A DNA stretch of 64,000 nucleotides, from contig MTKO01000102.1 in the NCBI GenBank assembly GCA_004028505.1, positions 1 through 64,000 on the forward strand, written 5' to 3'. This stretch comes from Candidatus Electrothrix aarhusensis (GTDB taxonomy: Bacteria > Desulfobacterota > Desulfobulbia > Desulfobulbales > Desulfobulbaceae). The position numbers and the translations under genes are program-made. Every line of letters starts with the position of its first letter. The stretch's first letter is position 1. The notes below the pieces were generated by a model that did no database searches, was not told where the DNA came from, and saw nothing but the letters and a program-made list of their open reading frames with translations. Shown in pieces: positions 8,505 to 18,115 of the stretch.

Positions 8505-8930
8505 ATGCCAAGTTACGTAGATCCAGCAAAATGTGATGGTTGCAAGGGGGGGGATAAAACCGCTTGTATGTACATCTGCCCCAACGACCTGATGGTGTTG
8601 AACACCGAAGAGATGAAGGCGTACAACCAAGAGCCAGATGCATGCTGGGAGTGTTACTCCTGTGTTAAGATCTGTCCGCAGGGCGCTATCGCTGTTCGTG
8701 GTTATGATGACTTTGTACCCATGGGTGGACAGGTACATCCCATGCGTTCTTCTGATTCCATTATGTGGACCATCAAATTTCGTAACGGCAATATCAAGCG
8801 TTTCAAGTTCCCGATTCGGACAACCGCTGAGGGTTCCGCCAATGCATATTCTGATGAGAAAGGCGCAAACCTTGATGATGAGTGTCTGACACTTGAAGGC
8901 GAGCTGAAGAAACCCACCATGCTTGCGTAG
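8505..8930 (+). CDS. aprB: Adenylylsulfate (APS) reductase beta subunit
   Basis: AprB is the iron-sulfur subunit of APS reductase, which reduces APS to sulfite and AMP (or runs in reverse) in the cytoplasm. The 141-residue product has two [4Fe-4S] cysteine sets: C10, C13, C21, C25 (CDGCKGGDKTACMYIC) and C47, C50, C53, C57 (CWECYSCVKIC). The C-terminal tail, which wraps around AprA in known structures, is present. A strong GAGGAGG site sits 10 bases before the ATG. aprA follows after 51 bases with its own AAGGAG site. Unlike many sulfate reducers there is no sat gene just upstream. Confidence 0.97.
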   Translation: MPSYVDPAKCDGCKGGDKTACMYICPNDLMVLNTEEMKAYNQEPDACWECYSCVKICPQGAIAVRGYDDFVPMGGQVHPMRSSDSIMWTIKFRNGNIKRFKFPIRTTAEGSANAYSDEKGANLDDECLTLEGELKKPTMLA

Positions 8931-8981
8931 TGCTGAGTAAACATAATATTTTTACTATTTGATATATAAGGAGATTCGAAT

Positions 8982-10997
8982 ATGGCGTTACCAAATAAGC
9001 CGAAAGGTGAGTTGCCTGCTATTGCCAACCCGGAGATTGTAGAGCATGAAACTGACGTACTGATCGTCGGCGGTGGTATGGGAGCTTGCGGTGCAGCTTT
9101 TGAGATCAAAAAATGGGCACCTGCCGACCTGAGAATTCAGTTGGTTGATAAGGCTGCTATGGAGCGTTCCGGAGCGGTTGCTCAGGGTCTGTCCGCTATC
9201 AATACCTATATCGGCGAGAACGAGATTGAGAATTACGTCAAGATGGTTCGTAATGACCTGATGGGCGTTGTTCGTGAAGATCTTATCTACGATCTCGGTC
9301 GTCACGTTGATGAGTCTGTTAAGTTGTTCGAAGAATGGGGACTGCCCATCTGGAAGAAAGCTGAAGACGGAACCAACCTGGACGGTGCCAAGCCTGCTGC
9401 TTCACTGCGTGAAGGCGGTACACCGGTACGTACCGGTAAATGGCAGATCATGATTAACGGTGAGTCCTATAAGTGCATCGTTGCCGAAGCTGCTAAAAAA
9501 GCTTTGGGCGAAGAAAATATCATGGAGCGTATTTTCATCGTTAAGATGCTGCTGGACAAAAACAAAGAAAACCACATTGCTGGCGCAGTTGGTTTCTCTA
9601 CCCGTGAAAACAAAGTACACGTTTTCAAATGTAAGACCGCTATGGTAGCTTGTGGTGGTGCGGTAAATATTTTCCGTCCCCGTTCTACAGGTGAAGGTAA
9701 AGGTCGTGCATGGTACCCAGTATGGAATGCTGGTTCCACCTACACCATGTGTGCTCAGGTTGGTGCTACGCTGACCATGATGGAAAATCGTTTCACCCCG
9801 GCCCGTTTTAAAGACGGTTACGGTCCTGTTGGCGCATGGTTCTTGCTGTTCAAGGCCAAAGTATCCAACGGTAACGGTGAGTTCTACGCCATGGGCGATG
9901 CTGCCAAAGAAGAACTGAAAAACTTCATGCCTTACGGTGCGTCTGCTGTAACCCCGACTTGTCTGCGTAACCATCTGATGGTTAACGAGTTCAAGGAAGG
10001 ACGTGGACCGGTATACATGGCTACCGATGTAGCTCTGAATTCCTTCCTCGATGAAGCTCGCGAAGCTGGTAAGAACGAGAAAGAAGTTAAAAAAATCTGG
10101 AAACATCTTGAGTCTGAAGCTTGGGAAGATTTCTTGGATATGTCCATCGGACAGGCTGGTCTCTGGGCTGGTATGAACATTGAGCCTGAAAAAGTAGGTT
10201 CTGAGATCATGCCGACCGAACCCTACATGCTGGGATCGCATTCCGGTTGTTGTGGTATCTGGACTTCAGGTCCGGATGAAGATTGGGTTCCAGATGTTGA
10301 CGGTCCGCGTTCGCACAAGTACAAGTGGGGCTACAACCGTATGACCACTGTTGACGGTCTGTTCACAGCTGGCGATGGTGTTGGTGCTTCTGGTCATAAG
10401 TTCTCCTCTGGTTCGCATGCCGAAGGTCGTATTTGTGGTAAGCAGATGGTTAAGTATTGTCGCGACAATGCTGACTTCCAGCCTGAGTTGTCTCAGACTG
10501 CTGAGGAATTGGCTGCTGAGATCTACGCCCCGGTAACTCGTTACCTGGAGTATGTTGGTGCAACCACCCATCAGGATGTTAATCCTAACTACTGCAAACC
10601 AACCGGTATCATGATGCGCCTGATGAAGGCCACTGATGAGTACGGTGGTGGTGTTGCTACGTACTACATGACCTCTGGCAAGCTGCTTAATATTTGTCTG
10701 GATCTTCTGCGCATGCTGCGTGAAGATGCTGCAAAGATGGCTGCTGGCGATCTGCATGAGCTGATGCGTGCTTGGGAAAACTATCATCGTATCTGGTGTG
10801 TTGAGACCCATATCCGTCACATTGAGTTCCGTAAAGAGTCCCGCTACCCCGGATTCTACTACCGCTCTGATTTCCCCACCGTTGATGACGAAAACTGGAA
10901 GGCTTTCGTTAACTCCACCTTCGATCCGAAGACTCAGGAGTGGATGTGTGAGAAAGTTGAGTGTATCAACATCGTAGAAACCGAACCTTGGATCTAA
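8982..10997 (+). CDS. aprA: Adenylylsulfate (APS) reductase alpha subunit
   Basis: AprA is the FAD subunit that carries out the APS/sulfite reaction. The 671-residue product is full length and unbroken. The Rossmann FAD motif DVLIVGGGMGACGAAFE is at residues ~25-41, and a second FAD region (TAGDGVGASGHKFSSGSHAE) is at ~460. It belongs to the fumarate-reductase/succinate-dehydrogenase flavoprotein family. It is preceded by AAGGAGATT and followed ~100 bases later by an intrinsic terminator, so aprBA looks like a separate transcript from qmoABC. Whether the enzyme runs reductively (sulfate reduction) or oxidatively (disproportionation, sulfide oxidation) cannot be read from this sequence. Confidence 0.98.
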   Translation: MALPNKPKGELPAIANPEIVEHETDVLIVGGGMGACGAAFEIKKWAPADLRIQLVDKAAMERSGAVAQGLSAINTYIGENEIENYVKMVRNDLMGVVREDLIYDLGRHVDESVKLFEEWGLPIWKKAEDGTNLDGAKPAASLREGGTPVRTGKWQIMINGESYKCIVAEAAKKALGEENIMERIFIVKMLLDKNKENHIAGAVGFSTRENKVHVFKCKTAMVACGGAVNIFRPRSTGEGKGRAWYPVWNAGSTYTMCAQVGATLTMMENRFTPARFKDGYGPVGAWFLLFKAKVSNGNGEFYAMGDAAKEELKNFMPYGASAVTPTCLRNHLMVNEFKEGRGPVYMATDVALNSFLDEAREAGKNEKEVKKIWKHLESEAWEDFLDMSIGQAGLWAGMNIEPEKVGSEIMPTEPYMLGSHSGCCGIWTSGPDEDWVPDVDGPRSHKYKWGYNRMTTVDGLFTAGDGVGASGHKFSSGSHAEGRICGKQMVKYCRDNADFQPELSQTAEELAAEIYAPVTRYLEYVGATTHQDVNPNYCKPTGIMMRLMKATDEYGGGVATYYMTSGKLLNICLDLLRMLREDAAKMAAGDLHELMRAWENYHRIWCVETHIRHIEFRKESRYPGFYYRSDFPTVDDENWKAFVNSTFDPKTQEWMCEKVECINIVETEPWI

Positions 10998-11096
10998 GGA
11001 TACAGGGGCGGTAATATGACGGGCAGGGGAAGCTTTTCCTCTGTCCGGTTAAGCTGTACATACTTGTATTGCTTGACCGTCACCGTCAGATTGAAT

Positions 11097-11130
11097 CTCC
11101 AGGCCCCGTTTACGAGGTCTGGAGTTTTTT
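11097..11130 (+). terminator. Intrinsic terminator after aprBA
   Basis: CTCCAGGCC (11097-11105) and GGTCTGGAG (11116-11124) form a nine-pair stem with one mismatch-type pair and a 10-base loop, followed by six T. The rest of the 269-base gap to qmoA holds no gene that I can see. Confidence 0.85.
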
Positions 11131-11266
11131 ATGTCCTGTGAAAAAATGTGAAGGTTATAAGCGGTTGTTTTTGTTTGAATTGAGCAGCATGCTGTTTCGG
11201 CTTGCTTTTCACTTGAACCAGAAATAACCAATTTATCAATACCAGCAGTTTTTATGGAGGTTTGGC

Positions 11267-12520
11267 ATGAGTGATGCTACGAAAACTGGTGCGGTACTGG
11301 TTGTTGGCGGCGGTATCAGCGGTTTGACCGCTGCGCTGGAAGCTGCGGAAGTTGGTAATGAAGTTTACATTATCGAGAAAAATCCGTACTTCGGCGGCCG
11401 TGTGGCCCAGCTGAATCAGTATTTCCCGAAACTTTGTCCCCCCACTTGCGGATTAGAAATTAATTTCAAGCGGGTAAAGAATAACCGGAAAATTCGTCCG
11501 TACACCATGACCACGGTCAAATCGGTGTCTGGCGGTCCGGGTAATTACGAGGTGGAGCTGGAGACCGCACCCCGTTATGTCAACTCCAATTGCACAGCCT
11601 GCGGTGATTGCGCCGAAGCCTGTACCGATGAGATTGATAATGCCTTTAACTTTGGCATGAACAAGAGCAAGGCAATTTATCTGCCCCATGAGATGGCTTT
11701 TCCGCGTCGCTATGTGCTGGATAAGGATGCCTGTTCCGCTGATTGTCTGGAGGCTGTTAAAGGTGCCTGTAAGTACAATGCCATTGATACCGAGATGGCG
11801 GCTGAGACCTTTACCGTGAATGTTAGCTCCATTGTCTGGGCAACCGGTTGGAATCCCTATGACAGAAAAAAACTGGACAACCTGAAACCGGAATCCTCGC
11901 CAGCCATTATCAGTAATATGATGATGGAGCGGATGGCCGCGCCTAATGGACCTACCGGCGGTAAGATTCTCCGTCCCGGCGATGATAAAGAGATTGAGTC
12001 TATCGCTTTTGTTCAGTGTGCAGGTTCCCGTGATGAAAATCATCTGGAGTATTGCTCCTATATCTGCTGCATGGCGACCTTTAAGCAGATGACCTATATA
12101 CGTGAGCGTTACCCTGAAGCCAAGATCTATGTCTTCTACATTGATCTGCGGACACCGGGTAAATATGAGCATTTTCGTGAAAAACTGAGAACCGATGCTA
12201 ACTCTTCCTTTATTAAGGGAAAAGTTGCTGACATCATTGCTGAGGACGATGGCGGTGTAACCGTTGTTGCTGAAGATGCAGTCGGTGGTGGTAAAGTGCA
12301 GCAAAAGGTAGACATGTGTGTCTTGGCGACAGGGATGAAGCCTGCACTCGGTGAGCAGGGCAAGGCTCTTGGGCTGAAGATGGACGGCAATGGTTTTGTT
12401 GTTTCTGAGCCGGAGAAAGGGATGATCGCCGCCGGTTGCGCCAAGTCAGCTTCTGACGTGTACACCTGTACGCAGTCTGCTACTGCCGCAGCTCTCAAAG
12501 CAATCCAGAACGCACAGTAG
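11267..12520 (+). CDS. qmoA: Quinone-interacting membrane-bound oxidoreductase subunit A
   Basis: QmoA is a soluble HdrA-like flavoprotein of the complex that links APS reductase to the menaquinone pool. The 417-residue product starts with a Rossmann FAD motif (AVLVVGGGISGLTAALEAA, residues ~9-27) followed by EKNPYFGGRVAQLNQYFP. A cysteine-rich stretch, NCTACGDCAEACTDE, is at ~105-119, with a further cysteine cluster at ~260-280 (EYCSYICCMATFKQM). GGAGG lies 7 bases before the ATG. It is the first gene of qmoABC, 10 bases before qmoB. Confidence 0.95.
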   Translation: MSDATKTGAVLVVGGGISGLTAALEAAEVGNEVYIIEKNPYFGGRVAQLNQYFPKLCPPTCGLEINFKRVKNNRKIRPYTMTTVKSVSGGPGNYEVELETAPRYVNSNCTACGDCAEACTDEIDNAFNFGMNKSKAIYLPHEMAFPRRYVLDKDACSADCLEAVKGACKYNAIDTEMAAETFTVNVSSIVWATGWNPYDRKKLDNLKPESSPAIISNMMMERMAAPNGPTGGKILRPGDDKEIESIAFVQCAGSRDENHLEYCSYICCMATFKQMTYIRERYPEAKIYVFYIDLRTPGKYEHFREKLRTDANSSFIKGKVADIIAEDDGGVTVVAEDAVGGGKVQQKVDMCVLATGMKPALGEQGKALGLKMDGNGFVVSEPEKGMIAAGCAKSASDVYTCTQSATAAALKAIQNAQ

Positions 12521-12530
12521 GGGGAAATCA

Positions 12531-14810
12531 ATGGATAAAGTATATGGTGCGTATCTTTGCACAGGGTGCAGTATCGGTGACGTTCTTGATGTTGACGCTC
12601 TGAAAGAGGCTGCCTCTGAAACCGGTATGGAGATGCAGGATCATGCCTGTCTCTGCGGTGCAGAAGGTCAGGCTCTGATCAAGAAAGATATCGAAGAAAA
12701 AGGCGTTAATACCGTGGTTGTCTGTGCCTGTTCACCCCGCGTGATGCAGGACACTTTCAACTATGGCGACGGCACGATCACTATTCGCGGTAATTTGCGT
12801 GAACATGTGGCGTGGACCGCACAGCCTGATGAGGCTGGTGAAGAGAATCAGGCGGAGCAGTCCTCTGACGAGGTCGATGAGTTTCTTCAGGAAATGGGTG
12901 AGGACTATGTCCGCATGGCTGTAACCCGTGCTCAGAAGAGCGAAGTGCCCGAGCCCTATAAAATGGAGCAGATCACCAAGAAAATTTTGGTGATGGGCGG
13001 CGGTATTGCCGGTATCACAGCGGCCACTGAGGCTGCTAAGGCCGGATATGAAGTAACCATCGTTGAAAAGACTGATAAGCTGGGCGGCAAGGCTCTTGGT
13101 TGGCGTAAGATGTTCCCGACCGCTTATCCCTACAGTGAGCTTGAGCAGCCCAATATCGAGCAGATGATCGCTGAGGTGACCGGCAACGACAAAATTTCCA
13201 TCAAGACGGAAACCGAAGTTGCCCGTATCGCCGGTGCTCCAGGTGAATTCGGGGTGACCCTGAAAGATGCTGGTGCCGAAAGCGAATGGGATGCTCCGGC
13301 TAAGGTTGGTGTTGACGAGCGTGATAAGATCGAGAAAGGGGAGATGGAAGACCCCAATACCGGTTTGAAGGTCTATACAGAGGCCAATCCCGACGCGGAG
13401 CTGTTCGGTGCGGTTGTTCTGGCCACTGGCTGGCGGCCCGCTGATGTCTCCGAGTACGAACATCTCGGTCACGGTACCCTGAACAATGTTGTAACCAATG
13501 CCGAGTTTGAAAGACTGGCCAAGCAGGGTAAGGTACCTGCCAAGGTTGCCTTTATTCAGAGCCCAGGCAGCACAGACAACGACCGTGATTTTCCGTACTG
13601 TAACTCTGTTACCTCTATGGTTGCTTTGAAGCAGGCTCAGTATGTCTGTGATGATAACGGTGAAAATGCTCAGGCATATATTCTGTATCAGCATATGCGG
13701 ACACCGGGTAACACCGAGCTCTTCTATAAAGGAATGCAGCAGCGTGACGGCGTGTTCATGACCAAAGCCACGGTTACCAAGGTGGAAGAGGCTGATAGCG
13801 GCTTAAAGGTGAGCGCAGAGAAGACTCTCCTTGGTGATGATCTGGAACTCGTTGTTGATATGGTCGTACTGGCAGCTGGTATGGTTCCAACCACAGTGGA
13901 TGAGCCGACTATTAACTTGGCCTATCGTCAGGGACCGGGTTTTCTGGACCTAGATATCTCTGATGGCTATGCTGATTCTCACTTCATCTGTTTCCCTTAC
14001 GAGACCCGTCGTACCGGTGTTTACACCTGCGGTGGTGTGCGCAAAGCGGAAACAATGGAAGAGACCATTGATGATGCTACCGGTGCAGCGCTGAAGGCCA
14101 TTCAGTGTATTGAGTCTGCTGATCGCGGTGTGTCTGTTCATCCGCGTTCCGGCGATCAGACCTATCCAGATTTCTTTTTTCAGCGTTGTACCCAGTGTAA
14201 GCGTTGTACTGAGGAATGTCCTTTTGGTGCTCTGGATGATGATGAGAAGGGAACCCCATTGCCCAATCCAACCCGTTGTCGCCGTTGCGGCACCTGTATG
14301 GGAGCCTGTCCTGAGCGCATTATCGGTTTTGCCGATTATAATGTGGATATGATCGGTTCCATGGTCAAGTGCATTGAGGTGCCGGACGATGATGAGGATA
14401 AGCTCCGGATCGCAGTCTTTGTCTGTGAGAACGATGCCTATCCGGCAATCGATATGTCCGGTATGCGTCGGAACAAGATGAATCCCTTAGTTCGTTTTAT
14501 TCCGGTCCGCTGTCTTGGTTCTGTCAATATGGTTTGGATCAAGGATGCCATGTCTTCCGGTATGGACGGTGTGCTCCTCCTCGGTTGCCGTTACGGTGAT
14601 GACTATCAGTGCCATTTTGTTAAAGGTTCTGAAATTGCCAGCAAGCGTATGGAAAATATCGGTGAAACCCTGGGTACCTTGGGACTTGAGCCGGAACGCT
14701 GCGGTGTTGAGCAGATAGCTATCTCTGATTACGACAAGATTCCTGGAATCATCGACGAGTTTGTTGAGTCGGTCATTGAGATGGGGCCGAACCCGTTCAA
14801 GGGCTTCTAA
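12531..14810 (+). CDS. qmoB: Quinone-interacting membrane-bound oxidoreductase subunit B
   Basis: QmoB is the second HdrA-like subunit and the likely point of electron branching in the Qmo complex. The 759-residue product has an N-terminal cysteine segment (YLCTGCSIGDVLD), a Rossmann FAD motif at ~150 (ILVMGGGIAGITAATEAAK) and two ferredoxin-type clusters at ~550-595 (CTQCKRCTEECPFGAL and CRRCGTCMGACPERI). The C-terminal ~140 residues (IAVFVCENDAYPAIDMSG..., GVLLLGCRYGDDYQCHFVKG) are an MvhD-like [2Fe-2S] domain, the usual QmoB layout. It is intact, with a GGGGG site before the ATG. A strong hairpin separates it from qmoC. Confidence 0.96.
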   Translation: MDKVYGAYLCTGCSIGDVLDVDALKEAASETGMEMQDHACLCGAEGQALIKKDIEEKGVNTVVVCACSPRVMQDTFNYGDGTITIRGNLREHVAWTAQPDEAGEENQAEQSSDEVDEFLQEMGEDYVRMAVTRAQKSEVPEPYKMEQITKKILVMGGGIAGITAATEAAKAGYEVTIVEKTDKLGGKALGWRKMFPTAYPYSELEQPNIEQMIAEVTGNDKISIKTETEVARIAGAPGEFGVTLKDAGAESEWDAPAKVGVDERDKIEKGEMEDPNTGLKVYTEANPDAELFGAVVLATGWRPADVSEYEHLGHGTLNNVVTNAEFERLAKQGKVPAKVAFIQSPGSTDNDRDFPYCNSVTSMVALKQAQYVCDDNGENAQAYILYQHMRTPGNTELFYKGMQQRDGVFMTKATVTKVEEADSGLKVSAEKTLLGDDLELVVDMVVLAAGMVPTTVDEPTINLAYRQGPGFLDLDISDGYADSHFICFPYETRRTGVYTCGGVRKAETMEETIDDATGAALKAIQCIESADRGVSVHPRSGDQTYPDFFFQRCTQCKRCTEECPFGALDDDEKGTPLPNPTRCRRCGTCMGACPERIIGFADYNVDMIGSMVKCIEVPDDDEDKLRIAVFVCENDAYPAIDMSGMRRNKMNPLVRFIPVRCLGSVNMVWIKDAMSSGMDGVLLLGCRYGDDYQCHFVKGSEIASKRMENIGETLGTLGLEPERCGVEQIAISDYDKIPGIIDEFVESVIEMGPNPFKGF

Positions 14811-14827
14811 CCTCTCTGTTGTGTCGA

Positions 14828-14875
14828 ATTCGTATTCGTCAGAATGTGCTTGCATTGATTCTGGCGAATACGAAT
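14828..14875 (+). promoter_or_regulatory. 18-pair hairpin between qmoB and qmoC
   Basis: ATTCGTATTCGTCAGAAT (14828-14845) pairs with ATTCTGGCGAATACGAAT (14858-14875) along all 18 positions (one G-U in RNA) around a 12-base loop. No T run follows, so it is not an ordinary terminator. It sits in the only sizeable gap of qmoABC (126 bases). An RNA-processing or stability element that sets QmoC levels apart from QmoAB is a reasonable guess. Confidence 0.7.
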
Positions 14876-14936
14876 CATATGTTAAAAAATCATTGTTTCG
14901 ACATCTTGAAAAAGCTTTCAGGACAGGAGAAAGAAA

Positions 14937-16160
14937 ATGTCTATGAACGTACAACCGGATATCCATTTTATTAGGGACATGAAGGAGGCCGGGGGTGATA
15001 CCCTGAAGAAATGCTTCCAATGCGCCACCTGCTCAGTAGTCTGTCCTCTTTCCACCGATGAAAATCCTTTTCCCCGTCAGCAGATGATTTATTCGCAATG
15101 GGGGCTCAAAGATAAATTGATCGGTGATCCGAATATGCTGCTCTGTCACCATTGCGGTGATTGTACAGCCTATTGCCCTCGCGGTGCCAAGCCCGGCGAT
15201 GTTATGGGCGCGATTCGTGCCTATGCCTATAAATTTTACGGATGGCCAACGCCGCTGGCTAACTTGGCATCATCAGGGAAAAATTTACCCTTTCTTGTTG
15301 CGATACCTGCCTTAGTTGTTTTTCTGGTGTGGCTGATTTCTGGATCAAATGTTCTTCCCCATGAAGAATTTCTCCATGACGGTTTCAGTAACTTCTTCGG
15401 TGAAGGATATGTTACTCTTTTTGGTATTAAGCTGTTGAGTAGAAATGTATTTTTTATCAACTCCTTCATGATTCCCACAGCAGCCTTGGCTTCCTTTGCC
15501 GCATTTAAAGGGGTGACAGCCCTGTGGCGGAAAATGTCTGAGAATGCCGGGGTGGGCGAAGCTTTGTACCGTCCTTCAGTTCCTCAGTTTGTGAAGGAAT
15601 TCCTGTGGCCTTCTCTTGTTGAGATTGTCCAGCATGATCGTTTTAAAAAGTGCGAGACTAATCAGGAGCGTACTCGCGGCCATCAGCCACTGATGTGGTC
15701 CTTTATCGGGCTGTTTTTTGTCACGACCTACTCCTTTGTTTCTCAGGATATTCTTGGCTACTTTATTCCGTCCTTGCATGGACCTATGTCTATGTTGAAT
15801 CCTGTCAAGATGGTCGCCAATATTGCAGCGATTGCTCTGCTTGTCGGGATTGTCATTCTTTGGAAAAACCGGAATGAGATGGTTGAGAAGAAGCAAGCCA
15901 GCAATACTTTTTATGACTGGTTTCTGATTTGGATGATTGCCGGAGTCGGTGTAACAGGCTTGGGAGCGGAGATCTTGCGTCTTGTCGGTGTGCTTAAGCT
16001 GGGGTACTTGGTATATTATCTGCATCTGGTTTCTGTTATGATGCTTTTCCTCTATATGCCGTACACCAAATTTGCCCACTTGGTTTACAGAACCTGTGCC
16101 ATGACTTTTGAACGGTACAGAGACTCTGCTTATGTAAAGAACCCGGTCAATAACGGATAA
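14937..16160 (+). CDS. qmoC: Quinone-interacting membrane-bound oxidoreductase subunit C
   Basis: QmoC joins an HdrC-like ferredoxin part to an HdrE-like membrane cytochrome b part and is the menaquinone-reactive subunit. In the 407 residues, two [4Fe-4S] motifs appear first: CFQCATCSVVCPLS (~22-35) and CHHCGDCTAYCPRGAKPG (~66-83). Membrane helices follow (e.g. FLVAIPALVVFLVWLISG ~119-136, and several between 255 and 385). The ATG is preceded by AGGAGAAAG; a second ATG two codons later is possible. An intrinsic terminator follows, ending the operon. Confidence 0.95.
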   Translation: MSMNVQPDIHFIRDMKEAGGDTLKKCFQCATCSVVCPLSTDENPFPRQQMIYSQWGLKDKLIGDPNMLLCHHCGDCTAYCPRGAKPGDVMGAIRAYAYKFYGWPTPLANLASSGKNLPFLVAIPALVVFLVWLISGSNVLPHEEFLHDGFSNFFGEGYVTLFGIKLLSRNVFFINSFMIPTAALASFAAFKGVTALWRKMSENAGVGEALYRPSVPQFVKEFLWPSLVEIVQHDRFKKCETNQERTRGHQPLMWSFIGLFFVTTYSFVSQDILGYFIPSLHGPMSMLNPVKMVANIAAIALLVGIVILWKNRNEMVEKKQASNTFYDWFLIWMIAGVGVTGLGAEILRLVGVLKLGYLVYYLHLVSVMMLFLYMPYTKFAHLVYRTCAMTFERYRDSAYVKNPVNNG

Positions 16161-16197
16161 CTCTCTGCATAACCCCTTGTTTCAAGGTGGCGTTTTG

Positions 16198-16227
16198 AAA
16201 ACCAGACTTTTAAAGTCTGGTTTTTTT
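16198..16227 (+). terminator. Intrinsic terminator after qmoC
   Basis: AAACCAGACTT and AAGTCTGGTTT form a near-perfect palindrome centred at 16210, followed by a T run. It separates the qmo transcript from the tRNA-tuf transcript that starts just downstream. Confidence 0.9.
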
Positions 16228-16248
16228 ATTTGAGCGGGAAAAAAAAGC

Positions 16249-16277
16249 TTGCAAAGGGATTGTAGGTGTTGTATAAT
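16249..16277 (+). promoter_or_regulatory. Promoter of the tRNA-tuf operon
   Basis: TTGCAA (16249-16254), a 17-base spacer and a perfect TATAAT (16272-16277) lie 20 bases before the first tRNA. This would drive tRNA-Thr, Tyr, Gly, Thr and tuf. Confidence 0.8.
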
Positions 16278-16296
16278 TCGCTCCACAAATCGTAGC

Positions 16297-16372
<76 letters not shown>

Positions 16373-16439
16373 GCGTTCGAAAGTCGATAAAGAGATGCCA
16401 AACTTGAGATTTGGCGGCTCTTTATTGTTTTTCGAGTTT

Positions 16440-16523
16440 GGAGGGGTTCCCGAGTGGTCAAAGGGAACAGACTGTAAATCTGTCGGCAGCGCTTCGGAGG
16501 TTCAAATCCTCCCCCCTCCACCA
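16440..16523 (+). tRNA. tRNA-Tyr (anticodon GTA)
   Basis: The class II tRNA has acceptor GGAGGGG/CCCCTCC, anticodon GTA in the loop between AGACT and AATCT, a long variable arm (GTCGGCAGCGCTTCGG region), T-arm GTTCAAATC and an encoded CCA. Confidence 0.95.
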
Positions 16524-16582
16524 TTTTGCACGTAACGGGCATGCGCATGAACTGTGCTGCCTGTTCTTTTTTTTGTGCATGT

Positions 16583-16658
16583 GCGGGAATAGCTCAATTG
16601 GTAGAGCATCAGCCTTCCAAGCTGAGGGTTGCGAGTTCGAGTCTCGTTTCCCGCTCCA
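16583..16658 (+). tRNA. tRNA-Gly (anticodon TCC)
   Basis: Acceptor GCGGGAA/TTCCCGC, anticodon stem CAGCC/GGCTG-type pairing around a CTTCCAA loop (TCC), T-arm GTTCGAGTC and an encoded CCA. Confidence 0.95.
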
Positions 16659-16684
16659 TGTATATCTTTAGTTTGCGTTTTTGT

Positions 16685-16759
16685 GCCCACGTAACTCAGT
16701 GGTAGAGTACCTCCTTGGTAAGGAGGAAGTCACCGGTTCAAGTCCGGTCGTGGGCTCCA
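16685..16759 (+). tRNA. tRNA-Thr (anticodon GGT)
   Basis: Acceptor GCCCACG/CGTGGGC, anticodon stem CCTCC/GGAGG with GGT in the loop, T-arm GTTCAAGTC and an encoded CCA. It lies 64 bases before tuf. Confidence 0.95.
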
Positions 16760-16822
16760 GGTTTGCCGATCCAGAAGTGATAGTCGGTAGAGAGAAGAAA
16801 AATTGTCTGGGGAGACATAGTA

Positions 16823-18013
16823 ATGGCAAAAGAGAAGTTTGAGCGGACAAAGCCGCATGTCAACGTTGGAACCATCGGTCATGTTGATCATGGTAAGACT
16901 ACCCTGACAGCGGCTATCACACGGGTGTTGTCAACAAAGGGTCAGGCTGATTTTACAGATTTCAGCGAGATTGACAAGGCTCCGGAAGAGAAAGAGCGCG
17001 GAATTACCATTGCCACCGCTCACGTTGAGTATGAGAGTGTAGGGCGTCATTACGCTCATGTAGACTGTCCCGGTCATGCTGATTATATTAAAAATATGAT
17101 CACTGGTGCTGCTCAGATGGACGGCGCGATCCTTGTTGTTGCTGCTACTGACGGTCCTATGCCGCAGACCCGTGAGCATATTCTGCTGGCGCGTCAGGTC
17201 GGTGTTCCGGCTATGGTTGTTTTTCTGAACAAGTGTGATCAGGTTGATGACGAAGAGCTTATTGAACTGGTTGAGATGGAACTTCGTGAGCTGTTGGATA
17301 ATTACGAATTCTCGGGTGACGACACACCGATTATTCAGGGATCCGCTCTTTTGGCTCTGGAAAATCCAGAAGATGAGGCCAAGACGAAATGTATCTGGGA
17401 CCTGATTGATGCTGTTGACTCTTGGGTGCCGGAACCTCAGCGTGATGTTGATAAGCCTTTTCTGATGCCTGTTGAGGATGTTTTCTCTATCTCTGGTCGT
17501 GGTACAGTTGCTACCGGTCGTATTGAGAGCGGCGTGATTCACATTGGTGATGAGATTGAGATCGTTGGTATTCGCGATACGCAGAAGACCACGATTACCG
17601 GTGTTGAGATGTTCCGTAAAATTCTTGATGAAGGTCAGGCAGGTGATAACGTTGGTGCGCTGTTGCGTGGAACCAAGCGTGAAGAAATCGTTCGTGGGCA
17701 GGTCTTGGCTAAGCCAGGCTCTATCACTCCCCATAAGAAGTTCAAAGCTGAGTGCTATATCCTGACAAAGGAAGAAGGCGGACGACATACTCCGTTTTTT
17801 AACGGCTATCGGCCTCAGTTTTATTTCCGTACCACTGACGTGACAGGGATTTGTACGCTTGAGGATGGTGTGGAAATGGTTATGCCCGGAGATAATATCC
17901 ATATCACGGGAGAGCTGATCACACCTATCGCTATGCAGGAAGGGCTTCGCTTTGCTATTCGTGAAGGTGGTCGGACCGTAGGTGCTGGCGTAATTAGTGA
18001 AGTTATAGAGTAA
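16823..18013 (+). CDS. tuf: Elongation factor Tu, copy 1
   Basis: EF-Tu delivers aminoacyl-tRNA to the ribosome. The 396 residues are complete: P-loop [11 protein letters not shown] (~18-28), switch [14 protein letters not shown] (~81-92), NKCD (~136-139) and the usual domain 2 and 3 sequences. GGGGAG lies ahead of the ATG. This is the tRNA-linked copy (tufB position). It differs from the second copy at 33333 by 11 residues, by my count, and at many silent sites. Two hairpins follow before rpmG. Confidence 0.98.
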   Translation: MAKEKFERTKPHVNVGTIGHVDHGKTTLTAAITRVLSTKGQADFTDFSEIDKAPEEKERGITIATAHVEYESVGRHYAHVDCPGHADYIKNMITGAAQMDGAILVVAATDGPMPQTREHILLARQVGVPAMVVFLNKCDQVDDEELIELVEMELRELLDNYEFSGDDTPIIQGSALLALENPEDEAKTKCIWDLIDAVDSWVPEPQRDVDKPFLMPVEDVFSISGRGTVATGRIESGVIHIGDEIEIVGIRDTQKTTITGVEMFRKILDEGQAGDNVGALLRGTKREEIVRGQVLAKPGSITPHKKFKAECYILTKEEGGRHTPFFNGYRPQFYFRTTDVTGICTLEDGVEMVMPGDNIHITGELITPIAMQEGLRFAIREGGRTVGAGVISEVIE

Positions 18014-18015
18014 AT

Positions 18016-18094
18016 TTTTCATCAGGATGTTGATCCTGATGAAAAGGATACTTGAAGAACGTGACTCCGGTTTGGCCTTCTGGTCGCCGGAGTC
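18016..18094 (+). promoter_or_regulatory. Two hairpins between tuf and rpmG
   Basis: TTTTCATCAGGAT (18016-18028) pairs perfectly with ATCCTGATGAAAA (18033-18045) around a four-base loop. GACTCCGG (18063-18070) pairs with CCGGAGTC (18087-18094). Neither is followed by a clean T run. They probably act as processing sites or partial terminators that lower read-through from tuf into rpmG-secE-nusG. Confidence 0.55.
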
Positions 18095-18115
18095 TATATA
18101 TCAGGGGGTTGCGGT

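Noticed and set aside
9402-10241. 279-codon open frame on the minus strand inside aprA
   Set aside because: It is the antisense shadow of aprA, a fully conserved gene; it has no ribosome-binding site and a low-complexity composition.
16931-18022. 363-codon minus-strand frame opposite tuf (and 33441-34244 opposite the second tuf)
   Set aside because: Both arise from the codon bias of tuf on the other strand; the two shadows resemble each other only because the tuf genes do.
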